DNA of 64,000 nucleotides from an uncultured Flavobacteriaceae bacterium (GCA_947502495.1 CANNAC010000001.1:186001-250000), one strand, 5' to 3'. Counted from the stretch's first letter, positions 17,573-26,613 are shown. Program-made: numbers and translations. Notes: generated by a model not told the origin, from the letters alone.

Positions 17573-18273
17573 ATATTCAAAATTTACATAAAAAATTTGG
17601 TAAAAATCAAGTGCTAAGTGGTGTGGATTTAAGCATCCGTGAAGGTGGTATTTTTGCTATACTTGGTCCAAATGGTTCTGGTAAAACAACATTAATTAAA
17701 GCCGTTTTAGGAATGGTAATTCCTAATAAGGGAGAGATAATGGTACTTGGTGAAAACATTAAGAAGAATTCAGAGTACAGACATAAAATTGACTATTTAC
17801 CACAAATAGCCAACTTTCCTAGCAATTTAAGAGTTAGGGAATTAATTAAAATGATTAAAGATTTACGTAAACCTACAGATGAAGATCAACGGCTAATAGA
17901 ATTGTTTCGATTAGAACCTTTTTTAGATAAAAAACTAGGAAACCTTTCTGGAGGAACCAAACAAAAAGTAAACCTCGTTTTAACCTTTATGTTTAATAGT
18001 CCGCTAATTATTTTAGACGAGCCCACAACAGGTTTAGATCCAATTTCATTAATCCGTTTAAAAGATTTAATCAAAGCAGAAAAAGCCAAAGGAAAAACCA
18101 TACTTATCACATCGCACATTATGAGTTTTGTAGAAGAGATATCTGATGAAATTGTATTTATCCTGGAAGGTAAAATTTACTTCAAAGGACCAATATCCGA
18201 ATTAAAAACCAAGACCAATCAACCTGATTTCGAACATGCCATTGCGTCTATATTAACAGATAATCATGCTTAA
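17566..18273 (+). CDS. nosF: NosF, ABC transporter ATP-binding protein
   Basis: A 235-residue cytoplasmic ATPase that powers NosY. The Walker A motif (GPNGSGKTT), the Q-loop, the signature LSGGTKQK, the Walker B (LIILDEPTTGLD) and the switch His (ITSHI) are all present. It overlaps nosD upstream and nosY downstream by 7-8 bp. In NosDFY the transporter is thought to supply a sulfur species or act on copper for the CuZ site. Confidence 0.96.
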   Translation: MVDIQNLHKKFGKNQVLSGVDLSIREGGIFAILGPNGSGKTTLIKAVLGMVIPNKGEIMVLGENIKKNSEYRHKIDYLPQIANFPSNLRVRELIKMIKDLRKPTDEDQRLIELFRLEPFLDKKLGNLSGGTKQKVNLVLTFMFNSPLIILDEPTTGLDPISLIRLKDLIKAEKAKGKTILITSHIMSFVEEISDEIVFILEGKIYFKGPISELKTKTNQPDFEHAIASILTDNHA

Positions 18274-19048
18274 AATATTAAAATATAGTTTTTTCGATTT
18301 AATGCGTAGTCGTTGGAGTTACGTCTACTTTGCATTCTATTTATTGCTTGGTGTTGTTTTACTGTTTTTAAACAACGATTTATCTAAAGCAGTAATAACT
18401 TTAATGAACGTTATTATTGTTCTTGTACCTTTAATTGGAACCATTTTTGGCGTCATGTATTATTATAATTCCCAAGAGTTTACAGAACTTCTTTTGGCGC
18501 AGCCTATAAAACGATCATCCATATTTTTAGGACAATATTTAGGAGTAGCTTTATCGCTTTCTATGAGCTTAATTCTAGGTTTAGGTATTCCGTTTGTCTT
18601 TTATGGTTTGTTTGAAAGTAGTGCGATTTGGGATTTTTCCTTGTTACTAATTACAGGAACTTTTTTAACCTTAATATTTACCGCATTAGCTTTTAATATT
18701 GCGCTTTCCAACGAAAATAAAATTAAAGGTTTTGGATATGCTATTTTACTTTGGCTATTTCTAGCAGTCATTTATGATGGACTATTTTTAATGACACTTG
18801 TTTTATTTGAAGACTACCCACTAGATAAATTATCTTTAATTGGCACAATGCTTAATCCTATAGATTTATCCAGAACGCTAATCTTATTAAAATTAGATAT
18901 TTCGGCATTACTAGGATATACAGGAGCTGTTTTTAAACAATTTTTTGGTACAAGTTTCGGACTTGTTGTATCTTTCTTTATGTTAACCGTATGGGTGGCT
19001 TTACCTGTTTTACGAATCGTATTCAAATCCAAAAGAAAAGATTTTTAA
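18266..19048 (+). CDS. nosY: NosY, ABC transporter permease
   Basis: A 260-residue integral membrane protein with six predicted transmembrane segments, of the ABC-2 type. It forms the membrane part of the NosDFY complex that matures nitrous oxide reductase. The N-terminal helix LKYSFFDLMRSRWSYVYF and the loop YYYNSQEFTELLLAQPIKRS are typical. It overlaps nosF by 8 bp. Confidence 0.94.
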   Translation: MLKILKYSFFDLMRSRWSYVYFAFYLLLGVVLLFLNNDLSKAVITLMNVIIVLVPLIGTIFGVMYYYNSQEFTELLLAQPIKRSSIFLGQYLGVALSLSMSLILGLGIPFVFYGLFESSAIWDFSLLLITGTFLTLIFTALAFNIALSNENKIKGFGYAILLWLFLAVIYDGLFLMTLVLFEDYPLDKLSLIGTMLNPIDLSRTLILLKLDISALLGYTGAVFKQFFGTSFGLVVSFFMLTVWVALPVLRIVFKSKRKDF

Positions 19049-19105
19049 TGCCATAATTGATATTAAAATAGGAGGAAGTATTCCGTAATAAATAATAAAA
19101 AGCAA

Positions 19106-19558
19106 ATGAAAATATATAACACAATCCTTTTACTACTTCTAGTATTTACTATTAGTTGTAAATCGGAAGCTAAAAAAGGAGATAATAACATTTCAGAAAC
19201 AGAAGAAGTTGCCTTGCTAGATACCTTACAACTAAAAATGAATCGTGGTAAAAAATGGCTTGTTAATCCCGAAACAGAAGGTGGAGTTCAAAAAATGAAT
19301 ACCATTATCAAAACATTTAAGTCTGAGAATACTAAAGATTACAATGCTTTAGGAAAAAGGCTAGCCAAACAAACCAGTTATATTATTAAAAACTGCAGTA
19401 TGGTTGGCGAACCTCATGATCAATTACATGTAGTTTTGGTTCCTATGCTAGATGAAATTTCTAATTTAAAAGTGGCAAAAAAAACATCAGAAGGAGAAGC
19501 TGCTTTAACTAAGCTAGAAGGATTAATTAAAGATTATTTTATTTATTTCAAATTGTAA
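19106..19558 (+). CDS. Small lipoprotein at the end of the nos cluster
   Basis: A 150-residue lipoprotein (lipobox FTISC, Cys18) not known to me by name. After a Glu/Lys linker it is almost all helical, like a four-helix bundle, with a conserved-looking patch NCSMVGEPHDQLHVVLVPML that has one Cys, two Met and two His. It has no CXXCH heme site. Its place behind nosY suggests a copper-binding or assembly role; that is a guess from context and composition. Confidence 0.8.
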   Translation: MKIYNTILLLLLVFTISCKSEAKKGDNNISETEEVALLDTLQLKMNRGKKWLVNPETEGGVQKMNTIIKTFKSENTKDYNALGKRLAKQTSYIIKNCSMVGEPHDQLHVVLVPMLDEISNLKVAKKTSEGEAALTKLEGLIKDYFIYFKL

Positions 19559-19568
19559 TTAATCCCTT

Positions 19569-20390
19569 TTAAGGATGTAGTACCAGTATTGGTTTACTTA
19601 TTTTAGAAAGGTTAATCTTCGTATTTGCTTTAGAAAATAAATGTTCAAAAAAACCTTCTTTTTTAACAAATAATGCAAGAAAATCTATAGTGTTTGTTTG
19701 CAAATAACTAGATAAAGCAAAATCCATTGGTACTTCATTTACTATTTGATAATTACAATCAAAAAGGGCTAAATTAGATAGGTCTTCTTGTTCTATTTCG
19801 GTGTTTTCTGTATTCGGGTTCACTCTTAAAACATCCAGATGTAATTTGTAGGTTTCTATAAATTCTAATAATTCTATAAACTGTTTTCCATCAATAGTAT
19901 CCTGGGGGTCTAATGGTAATAGTAGTTTTTTAATAGGAGTATAAGTATATCCTTCAGGAATGATTAGTGTTTTGCAATGTACTTTTCTTACGACATTAAT
20001 AGTATTGCTACCAAAAAGAACTTCTTTAACTCCCGAAGCTCCATTAGTTCCCATAACAACAAAATCTATTTTATGGTTTGTGATAGCTTGATTTACAGCA
20101 TCAATAAATACATCAAAATCTATAATCGTTTCAAAACTATAATTCGCATTATTAAAAGTGCTTTTTAAATTATCAACAAGTGCTTGCAGTTTTTCTTTAG
20201 GCTCTTTAGTGATAGACTCGTAAATACTTTCTTTCGGAGAATTCATTAAATCATCCGAGGTAAAACTTCCTATTTTATGAATATGCATAACATGAAAGGT
20301 GCATTTTTCATTTTTAAAAAAGTGCATCGCATAATGTATTGCATTTTCTGAATTAATAGAAAAATCGGATAGTAATAGTATGTTTTTCAT
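19569..20390 (-). CDS. Universal stress protein, tandem UspA domains
   Basis: A 273-residue protein with an N-terminal UspA domain that keeps the ATP motif (MGTNGASGVKEVLFGSNTINVV) and a second, degenerate domain without it. It converges on the nos cluster with only 10 bp between stop codons. Its promoter carries an Fnr-type box, so it is probably induced with nirK, which is read in the other direction from the same intergenic region. Confidence 0.92.
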   Translation of the reverse strand: MKNILLLSDFSINSENAIHYAMHFFKNEKCTFHVMHIHKIGSFTSDDLMNSPKESIYESITKEPKEKLQALVDNLKSTFNNANYSFETIIDFDVFIDAVNQAITNHKIDFVVMGTNGASGVKEVLFGSNTINVVRKVHCKTLIIPEGYTYTPIKKLLLPLDPQDTIDGKQFIELLEFIETYKLHLDVLRVNPNTENTEIEQEDLSNLALFDCNYQIVNEVPMDFALSSYLQTNTIDFLALFVKKEGFFEHLFSKANTKINLSKISKPILVLHP

Positions 20391-20409
20391 GATGTTTAGG
20401 ATTTATTTT

Positions 20410-20452
20410 TAAAGATATTATAAAAATAGATTAAGTAATATGACATAAATCA
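20410..20452 (-). promoter_or_regulatory. Fnr-type box and promoter of the second usp
   Basis: On the minus strand TGAT-TTAT-GTCA (20452-20441), then TATCTTTA (20417-20410) as a -7 element with one deviation from TAnnTTTG. Spacing 29.5 bp, as in the other boxes. Confidence 0.7.
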
Positions 20453-20544
20453 GCTTTGTGATTTATTGGTAACTAACTGATTTGCAACCTGAATTATCTA
20501 AATTTTATTATACAACTTAAAGAGGATAAAAAAGTCCTTTTTTG

Positions 20545-20587
20545 TGATATTTATCATGTTTTAAGCTTATTCTTTGCATTAATTTCG
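20545..20587 (+). promoter_or_regulatory. Fnr-type box and promoter of nirK
   Basis: TGAT-ATTT-ATCA (20545-20556) followed by TAATTTCG (20580-20587), one base off the -7 consensus, at the same 29.5-bp spacing. Confidence 0.78.
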
Positions 20588-20607
20588 CTAAATAAATACT
20601 ATCTAAC

Positions 20608-22050
20608 ATGAAAACTATACTAAAATTAATGACGCTTATTCTAGCACTAACGATGTTTAGTTGCTTTAATAACAAAGAAACAGAATATGCAAATACAGAA
20701 GATATTCCTGTAAATCGAGAAATGCTAGCCGAATTAACTTCGCCACCAAATGTTCCAACTCCTATAGGAAGACGTAAAGCAAAAAAACTTATCGTTAAAA
20801 TGGAAATTCTTGAAAAAGTTGGAGAAATGACCGATGGAGTAGAGTATATGTATTGGACTTTTGGCGGAACAGTTCCCGGAAGTTTTATAAGAACTAGAGT
20901 AGGCGATGAGGTAGAGTTTCATTTACAAAATCACCCAGATAACAAACTGCCTCATAATATAGATATGCATGCTGTTACAGGTCCTGGTGGAGGAGCAGAA
21001 TCTTCTTTTGTAGCTCCCGGACATGAAAAAGTGTTTTCTTTTAAAACCTTAAATCCAGGATTGTACGTTTACCATTGTGCAACTGCTCCAGTAGGAATGC
21101 ATATTGCGAACGGAATGTATGGATTAATTTTAGTAGAACCGGAAGGTGGTTTACCTCCAGTAGATAAAGAATACTACATCATGCAAGGTGACTTTTATAC
21201 CAAAGGAGCTAATGGGGAACGTGGATTACAGCCTTTTGATATGCAAAAAGCAGTAGATGAAAAAGCCGATTATGTAGTATTTAATGGTAAAGTTGGAGCA
21301 CTTACAGGAGATAATGCGATTACTGCTAAAGTAGGAGAAACGGTAAGACTGTTTGTTGGTAATGGCGGACCTGGTTTAGTGTCTTCTTTTCATGTTATTG
21401 GTGAAATTTTCGACCGAGTACATGTTGAAGGCGGCGATTTAATTAATGAAAATGTACAAACTACTTTGATTCCTGCTGGTGGCGCTGCAATGGTAGAATT
21501 TCGTGTCGATGTACCTGGAACTTTTATTATAGTAGATCACTCTATATTTAGAGCCTTTAATAAAGGTGCTTTAGGAATGCTTAAAGTAGAAGGTGAAGAA
21601 AACAAGAAAATATATTCTGGTGAAATTAGAGATGATATTTATTTACCAGAAGGTCCTGGAATTCAAAGTATGCCAACGACAGACGAAGTGGTTGCATCCG
21701 AAATTCCTGCAAAATCTTTTGAAGAGCAAATGGAATTTGGTAAAAATGCATACATGCAAACCTGTTTTGCTTGTCATCAAGCAGAAGGACAAGGTATTCC
21801 AAATGCGTTTCCTCCTTTAGCAAATTCAGATTATTTAAATGCCGATGTAGATCGTGCTATCGGAATTGTTTTACGCGGAAAAACTGGCGAAATCACAGTG
21901 AATGGTGAAAAATATAATAGTGTTATGACCAGACAAATGTTATCTACAGACGAAATTGCAAATGTGATGACATACGTGTATAACAGCTGGGGAAACTCTA
22001 AAAAAGTAGTTACCAAAGAAATGGTAGAAAAAGTTAAAAAAAGTAAATAA
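20608..22050 (+). CDS. nirK: Copper nitrite reductase fused to cytochrome c
   Basis: NirK reduces nitrite to nitric oxide in the periplasm. The 480-residue protein starts with a lipobox (MFSC, Cys19). The two cupredoxin domains carry the type 1 copper ligands H116, C157, H165 and M170 and the type 2 ligands H121 and H156, plus a His in SSFHVIGE and one near residue 313 in VDHS. The last 100 residues are a class I cytochrome c with C386-F-A-C389-H390 and a likely Met ligand in NSVMTRQM. The fused heme domain would pass electrons directly to the type 1 copper. Confidence 0.97.
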   Translation: MKTILKLMTLILALTMFSCFNNKETEYANTEDIPVNREMLAELTSPPNVPTPIGRRKAKKLIVKMEILEKVGEMTDGVEYMYWTFGGTVPGSFIRTRVGDEVEFHLQNHPDNKLPHNIDMHAVTGPGGGAESSFVAPGHEKVFSFKTLNPGLYVYHCATAPVGMHIANGMYGLILVEPEGGLPPVDKEYYIMQGDFYTKGANGERGLQPFDMQKAVDEKADYVVFNGKVGALTGDNAITAKVGETVRLFVGNGGPGLVSSFHVIGEIFDRVHVEGGDLINENVQTTLIPAGGAAMVEFRVDVPGTFIIVDHSIFRAFNKGALGMLKVEGEENKKIYSGEIRDDIYLPEGPGIQSMPTTDEVVASEIPAKSFEEQMEFGKNAYMQTCFACHQAEGQGIPNAFPPLANSDYLNADVDRAIGIVLRGKTGEITVNGEKYNSVMTRQMLSTDEIANVMTYVYNSWGNSKKVVTKEMVEKVKKSK

Positions 22051-22058
22051 TTTTTAAA

Positions 22059-22853
22059 ATGATAAAAAACCAAGCCTCTAGACTCTTGTTTGTTTTGTTA
22101 GTGTTTCAAACGATGCTTTATGCACAGTCTGAAGGCATGGTTTCTATAAAAGGTAGTCGGTATTTACCGCTTTACGGAAGAGATTCTACAGTAGTTGCGG
22201 TTAAAGATTTTGAAATGGATGTGTATCCAATAACCAATTCTCAATATGTAGATTTTATAAAAAAATATCCCAAATGGCAAAAATCGAAAGTCATTAGTTT
22301 ATTTGCAGATAAAGGATATTTAGTGAACTGGAAATCGGATACGGAACTTAAAGATTCTGAAAAACCTAACAGTCCAGTTACTTATGTGTCTTGGTTTGCA
22401 GCCAAAGACTATTGCGAATGTCAAGGGAAACGCTTACCGACAATAGATGAATGGGAATATGTGGCAATGGCAGACAAAACCACAAAAGATGCACGGGTTA
22501 AACCGGAATATAATGCCGAAATTCTTGCTTGGTATGAAGCACCTAGAACCAATGAAAATACCATAGGACTCCATCCTGAAAATTTTTGGGGAGTTCATGA
22601 TTTACATGGTTTGGTTTGGGAATGGACGCTCGATTTTAATTCGGTTTTAATTTCTGGAGAATCGAGAAAAGATGTAGATAAAGACAATAATTTGTTCTGC
22701 GGAAGTGCTGCTGTTAATGCTACAGATTTAATGAACTATGCTGCTTTTATGCGCTATGCTATTCGCGGAAGCTTAAAAGCCAAATACTCTATGAAGAATT
22801 TAGGGTTTAGATGTGTTAAAGATATACCAAATGAATTTAACTCATCATTTTGA
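22059..22853 (+). CDS. nirV: NirV-like formylglycine-generating-enzyme family protein
   Basis: A 264-residue exported protein (signal peptide to about MLYAQ) with the FGE-sulfatase/SUMF1 fold: MDVYPITNSQYVDFIKKYP near the start, PVTYVSWFAAKDYCECQGKRLPTIDEWEY, GVHDLHGLVWEWTLDF and a final GFRCVKD. Genes of this family directly behind nirK are called nirV; their biochemical role is not established. Here it starts 8 bp after nirK. The conserved Cys pair of true formylglycine enzymes is not evident, so it is unlikely to oxidise sulfatases. Confidence 0.85.
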   Translation: MIKNQASRLLFVLLVFQTMLYAQSEGMVSIKGSRYLPLYGRDSTVVAVKDFEMDVYPITNSQYVDFIKKYPKWQKSKVISLFADKGYLVNWKSDTELKDSEKPNSPVTYVSWFAAKDYCECQGKRLPTIDEWEYVAMADKTTKDARVKPEYNAEILAWYEAPRTNENTIGLHPENFWGVHDLHGLVWEWTLDFNSVLISGESRKDVDKDNNLFCGSAAVNATDLMNYAAFMRYAIRGSLKAKYSMKNLGFRCVKDIPNEFNSSF

Positions 22854-22884
22854 AGTTTATTGGGTATTTAAAAATGAATAAAAA

Positions 22885-23601
22885 ATGAAACACTTAAAAA
22901 TAATTTTTTCAGTTTTAATAATGACAATTGCTTTTACGGCTTGCAATTCTAAAACTTCTAAAAATACTTCGGAAGCATTAGCTGTTTACCAATGTCCTAT
23001 GCAATGCGAAGGCGATAAAATGTATAGGGTAGCTGGTAGTTGTCCTGTTTGTAATATGGATTTGAAACCCGTAGAAAAAGCTTCCAAAGTATTGGAAACG
23101 AATGAAATTTCGGAAGCATCTATTTTCAATTTAACTTCTAAATGGCATACCGAGGAAGGTGAGGAAATTCAGCTTAAAGATCTAAAAGGAAAAACCTTAG
23201 TAATGGTCATGATTTACACTTCTTGTAAAGCTGCTTGTCCTCGTTTAGTAGCAGATATGCGAAATATTGAAGCGGAAATTCCTAAAGAAAATCTAAAAGA
23301 TTTAAATTTTGTACTAATAAGTATCGATCCAGAAACCGATACACCAGAACGGTTAAAAGCTTTTGCTATTGAAAATCTTATGGATGATGAACAATGGACT
23401 TTTTTACAAGGAACCGAAAGTGGTGTTCGTGAATTTGCCAATGTGCTTGCTATGAAATACAAACAGATTTCACCAATAGATTTTTCACATTCGAATATTA
23501 TAAGCGTCTTTAATACCAAAGGCGAATTAATACACCAACAAGAAGGTTTAGGTGTAAATAATAAAGATACCGTAGATACCATTCTAGAACTTACACAATA
23601 A
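22885..23601 (+). CDS. SCO1/SenC copper chaperone with heavy-metal-binding domain
   Basis: A 238-residue lipoprotein (lipobox FTAC, Cys20). Residues 33-62 form a small metal-binding domain with C37, C41, C53 and C56 (CPxxC...CPVCNMDL). Residues 78-238 are the thioredoxin-like SCO domain with the copper site C114-K-A-A-C118-P and a His in FSHSNI. SCO proteins deliver copper to CuA sites or act as thiol reductants. In this place the likely clients are NirK, NosZ or cbb3 oxidase. Confidence 0.92.
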   Translation: MKHLKIIFSVLIMTIAFTACNSKTSKNTSEALAVYQCPMQCEGDKMYRVAGSCPVCNMDLKPVEKASKVLETNEISEASIFNLTSKWHTEEGEEIQLKDLKGKTLVMVMIYTSCKAACPRLVADMRNIEAEIPKENLKDLNFVLISIDPETDTPERLKAFAIENLMDDEQWTFLQGTESGVREFANVLAMKYKQISPIDFSHSNIISVFNTKGELIHQQEGLGVNNKDTVDTILELTQ

Positions 23602-23607
23602 AACATT

Positions 23608-23634
23608 CTGCATGGTTTTAAGAACCTTGTAGGT
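23608..23634. repeat. Dispersed palindromic repeat, copy 1
   Basis: A 27-base element that is nearly its own reverse complement (CTGCATGGTTTTAAGAACC, then TTGTAGGT). The reverse complement of a sequence at 31334-31361 matches it with two differences. It sits between the SCO1 and barrel genes. Confidence 0.65.
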
Positions 23635-23651
23635 ATAAAACAAAACTAAAA

Positions 23652-24911
23652 ATGAAAAGTATATTAACAATCCTATGTTTAGGAGTTGTAATGACTTCTT
23701 ACGCGCAAGAATTTGAGATTTCAACAGAATTAAGACCACGTTTTGAATATAGACATGGCTACAAAACCTTAATAACAGATGATGCAGATGCAGCAACATT
23801 TATATCGCAACGTACCCGATTAAATTTTGCATATAAAAGCGAAAAATTACAAATGTATTTGGCAGTACAAAATGTTAGAGTTTGGGGAGATGTTGCAACA
23901 TTATCTGCTTCAGATGCCAACGGAACAGCAATACACGAAGCGTGGGCAAAATTATATTTAGATCCTAAATTGTCTTTAAAATTTGGACGACAAGAAATTG
24001 TTTATGATGACCATAGAATCTTTGGAAACGTTGGTTGGGCACAACAAGCAAGAAGTCATGATGCATTTATTGCGACCTATACACCAAATGAAAATAATCA
24101 ATTAGATATTGGAATCGCTTTTAATGAAGATGCGGAAACGTTGTTTGATACAGACTATACAGTAGATAATTACAAAGCGTTTCAATATGCTTGGTATCAC
24201 ACGAAATGGGATACTGTTGATTTGAGTTTTTTAATACTGAATAACGGTTTGGCTTATGATGCAGATGGCGAACAAAAAGTAGCTTATAACCAAACTTTAG
24301 GGGCGCATATGAACTACAAGAAAAATAAGGTACAAGCTGATGCTTCTTTGTATTATCAAACCGGAAAAATAGCAAATACAAATTTGAATGCATTTAACGT
24401 TGCAGGAAATGTATTTTATACAATTAACGAAAAATTTAAAACCGGATTAGGTGTCGAATACCTTTCTGGAGCAGATAGTAATAGTACCGAAAATAAGATA
24501 AAATCTTTTAATCCTTGGTTTGGTACCAATCATAAATTTAATGGTTTTATGGATTATTTTTATGTCGGAAACCATATAAATTCGGTAGGATTATTAGATG
24601 TTAATGCAACTATCGCATATCAAAAGAATAAATTTTCAGCAAAATTAATTCCTCATGTTTTTTCTTCAGCAGCAACGGTTGTCGATGCTTCCGGAAAAGA
24701 AATGGATAATGTTTTAGGTACAGAACTCGATTTGGTTTTAGGTTATACATGGACTAAAGATGTTCATTTTCAAGCAGGATATTCACAAATGTTTGCTACA
24801 GAGACAATGGAAGTTTTAAAAGGTGGAAATAGCGATAATACAAACAATTGGGCTTGGTTAATGATAACGGTTAAGCCTAGTTTGTTTAAAACAACATTTA
24901 AAAAAGAGTAA
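23652..24911 (+). CDS. Outer-membrane beta-barrel protein, alginate-export-like
   Basis: A 419-residue protein with a signal peptide (ending TSYAQ), then continuous beta-strands with aromatic girdles. The segment FISQRTRLNFAYKSEKLQMYLAVQNVRVWG followed by LKFGRQEI and DDHRIFGNVGWAQQARSHDAF matches the AlgE-type (alginate export) barrel family, which in Bacteroidota often serves as a general porin. Being last in the nirK cluster it may let nitrite or nitrate pass the outer membrane; that is inference. Confidence 0.82.
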   Translation: MKSILTILCLGVVMTSYAQEFEISTELRPRFEYRHGYKTLITDDADAATFISQRTRLNFAYKSEKLQMYLAVQNVRVWGDVATLSASDANGTAIHEAWAKLYLDPKLSLKFGRQEIVYDDHRIFGNVGWAQQARSHDAFIATYTPNENNQLDIGIAFNEDAETLFDTDYTVDNYKAFQYAWYHTKWDTVDLSFLILNNGLAYDADGEQKVAYNQTLGAHMNYKKNKVQADASLYYQTGKIANTNLNAFNVAGNVFYTINEKFKTGLGVEYLSGADSNSTENKIKSFNPWFGTNHKFNGFMDYFYVGNHINSVGLLDVNATIAYQKNKFSAKLIPHVFSSAATVVDASGKEMDNVLGTELDLVLGYTWTKDVHFQAGYSQMFATETMEVLKGGNSDNTNNWAWLMITVKPSLFKTTFKKE

Positions 24912-24926
24912 GATACAGTTTCGTGT

Positions 24927-25388
24927 TTACTTCCAAAATACATCTTCTAGATTATCTTTAAAATCCTCTGTTTGATGTATTTTTTCTATTTGAAGCATTT
25001 GTGCTTCCGTAGCAATTTTCTGTATTTCGGGAAACAAAACGCGTTCTTCAAATCGGATGTGTTGTTCTAAAGCTTCTTCTATTTTACTTAACGTTATGGC
25101 ATGGTCTTCGGTTTCAGCAAACAAACCTTTTATATGTTTGTGATCTGCTAAAGCCTTTTTTATAAGTTCATGCTCCTCTTCTAGAATAGTGAAAATATGC
25201 GTTTCTTCCATTTCAAAATGCGGAATCAAGTGCGTTTTAAAAAACCAATTAGCGTACGTTCTTATGCGTTCTGGTGCAATATCCTTACTAAATCCAGTTT
25301 TAATTTTCCAGGATAATAATAAACCTTGATGATGCTCTCTGCTTAATGGTTGTAGTGCTTTATGACGTTTTTGTGGTTTGTGTTGCAT
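24927..25388 (-). CDS. Hemerythrin-like di-iron protein
   Basis: A 153-residue four-helix protein with the hemerythrin ligand set: REHHQG (helix 1), HLIPHFEMEE (helix 2), DHKHIK (helix 3) and HIRFEERVLFPEI (helix 4). Such proteins bind O2 or NO at a di-iron site. The gene overlaps the oxidase-like gene before it by 29 bp, so the two are co-translated and probably work together. Confidence 0.9.
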   Translation of the reverse strand: MQHKPQKRHKALQPLSREHHQGLLLSWKIKTGFSKDIAPERIRTYANWFFKTHLIPHFEMEETHIFTILEEEHELIKKALADHKHIKGLFAETEDHAITLSKIEEALEQHIRFEERVLFPEIQKIATEAQMLQIEKIHQTEDFKDNLEDVFWK

Positions 25389-26571
25389 CTTGTTTTGTTT
25401 TAATAATATGTAATAAAATAAAAAGAATTCCTAGAGGTAATAAAATACTAAATAGGAATAATAGCATGTAGTAATTATTAAGGATTCCTTCTCCAAAGTA
25501 AAATTTACAACCTTGAATAAGTAATAGCATTTCGGTTAATACGAATCCCAAAAGAAAACTGTAAACCCCAATATATAACGATTTTGTAAATCGGACTAAT
25601 CGAGTGTTTAATATAAACGAAAATAAGAAACCACTAATAATACCAAGCATCATTAAATGGATAAAACCAATTATAAAGTTGCGATGTTCGAATACCACTA
25701 GTGAAAACTCCGGAAAAATAGATAATGCTTGCAAAAGTGTTTTTAATACAAAACATACTACGCTAAAGAAATATAGATATAGTACTATTTTAGGCTTTGC
25801 GCTTGCATGGTTCAACAGATTAGGCTTAATAAGTTTTAGAAAGAAATAAAGGCTAGCAATTTGTAAAAGAATACCCAATGCATTAATATAAAGTAATGCT
25901 TTATGTGGTGCAAACCATTGAATAGGCAAGGCGAAAGTTAAAATAGTAGCGGCTATTAATAAGCTGAAGAATACGCTAAAAAGTTTAGAATCTTCGATCT
26001 GAAGTAAATGAAAAAACATAGCAATAACAGCTATTAGAAACCAACCATTAAACTGAAAATGTAAAAAGAACTGAATGGCTATTTGGTAAAATGCTGATGC
26101 TTGTCCGAGTATAGAAACCGCCGGTCCCAAACACCAAACACCAAGTGTAGAAAGCACCATAAATAGGAGTGAAGCCTTTAGTAGTTTTTTGGTTACTACC
26201 GATTCGGTTTTGTGGTTTTTCCAAATGAGATAGGCAAAATAATAACTACAGAATATATGTAAGGTAGAAAAGGAAATGGAAATTGCAGCATAACCTTGCA
26301 ACGGAAAGCTTATCATCATACCAATAACGGCAAATTCGGTAAGCCAAAATAAACGATTATAAATAGGTTTTTTGTCTGGAATGAAATAATGTACTATTAG
26401 CGTAAATAGCATAAGGTAAACCCAGCCTAACATGGCAACATGCGAATGTGCGTGTGTTAAAAAACGATAATTTAAACCAATAGATTCTAAAACCGAAAAT
26501 CGTAGCGCTAAACCCATTAGGGCTGCAATGAAGAAGTTAATTAAACAAACAAGAATTAATTTTTTTTGCAT
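25360..26571 (-). CDS. Divergent heme-copper-oxidase-like membrane protein
   Basis: A 403-residue protein with about 12 transmembrane segments. Several helices line up with cbb3 subunit I (CcoN, also in this window): THAHSHVAMLGW (H40, H42, H44) with the low-spin heme helix, FFLHFQFNGWF with the CuB-His helix, WFAPHKALLY with the CcoN motif GPHHLLY, and FIIGFIHLMMLG with IIAHVHVGAL. One CuB His and the proximal His of the high-spin heme seem lost. It is not a typical CcoN, NorB or NnrS. It sits between RIC and a hemerythrin protein, so an NO-related heme protein is likely. Function is unproven. Confidence 0.75.
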   Translation of the reverse strand: MQKKLILVCLINFFIAALMGLALRFSVLESIGLNYRFLTHAHSHVAMLGWVYLMLFTLIVHYFIPDKKPIYNRLFWLTEFAVIGMMISFPLQGYAAISISFSTLHIFCSYYFAYLIWKNHKTESVVTKKLLKASLLFMVLSTLGVWCLGPAVSILGQASAFYQIAIQFFLHFQFNGWFLIAVIAMFFHLLQIEDSKLFSVFFSLLIAATILTFALPIQWFAPHKALLYINALGILLQIASLYFFLKLIKPNLLNHASAKPKIVLYLYFFSVVCFVLKTLLQALSIFPEFSLVVFEHRNFIIGFIHLMMLGIISGFLFSFILNTRLVRFTKSLYIGVYSFLLGFVLTEMLLLIQGCKFYFGEGILNNYYMLLFLFSILLPLGILFILLHIIKTKQDATQTTKTS

Positions 26572-26613
26572 TATAAAATAAAATAGCGCTTACGTAAAGG
26601 GATATGTTTTAAT

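Noticed and set aside
23214-23606. 130-codon minus-strand frame opposite SCO1
   Set aside because: Antisense shadow; the SCO1 motifs on the plus strand are unmistakable.
25360-26571. Calling this gene nnrS or norB
   Set aside because: The His pattern and helix motifs do not match NnrS as I know it, and the full NorB ligand set is not present.
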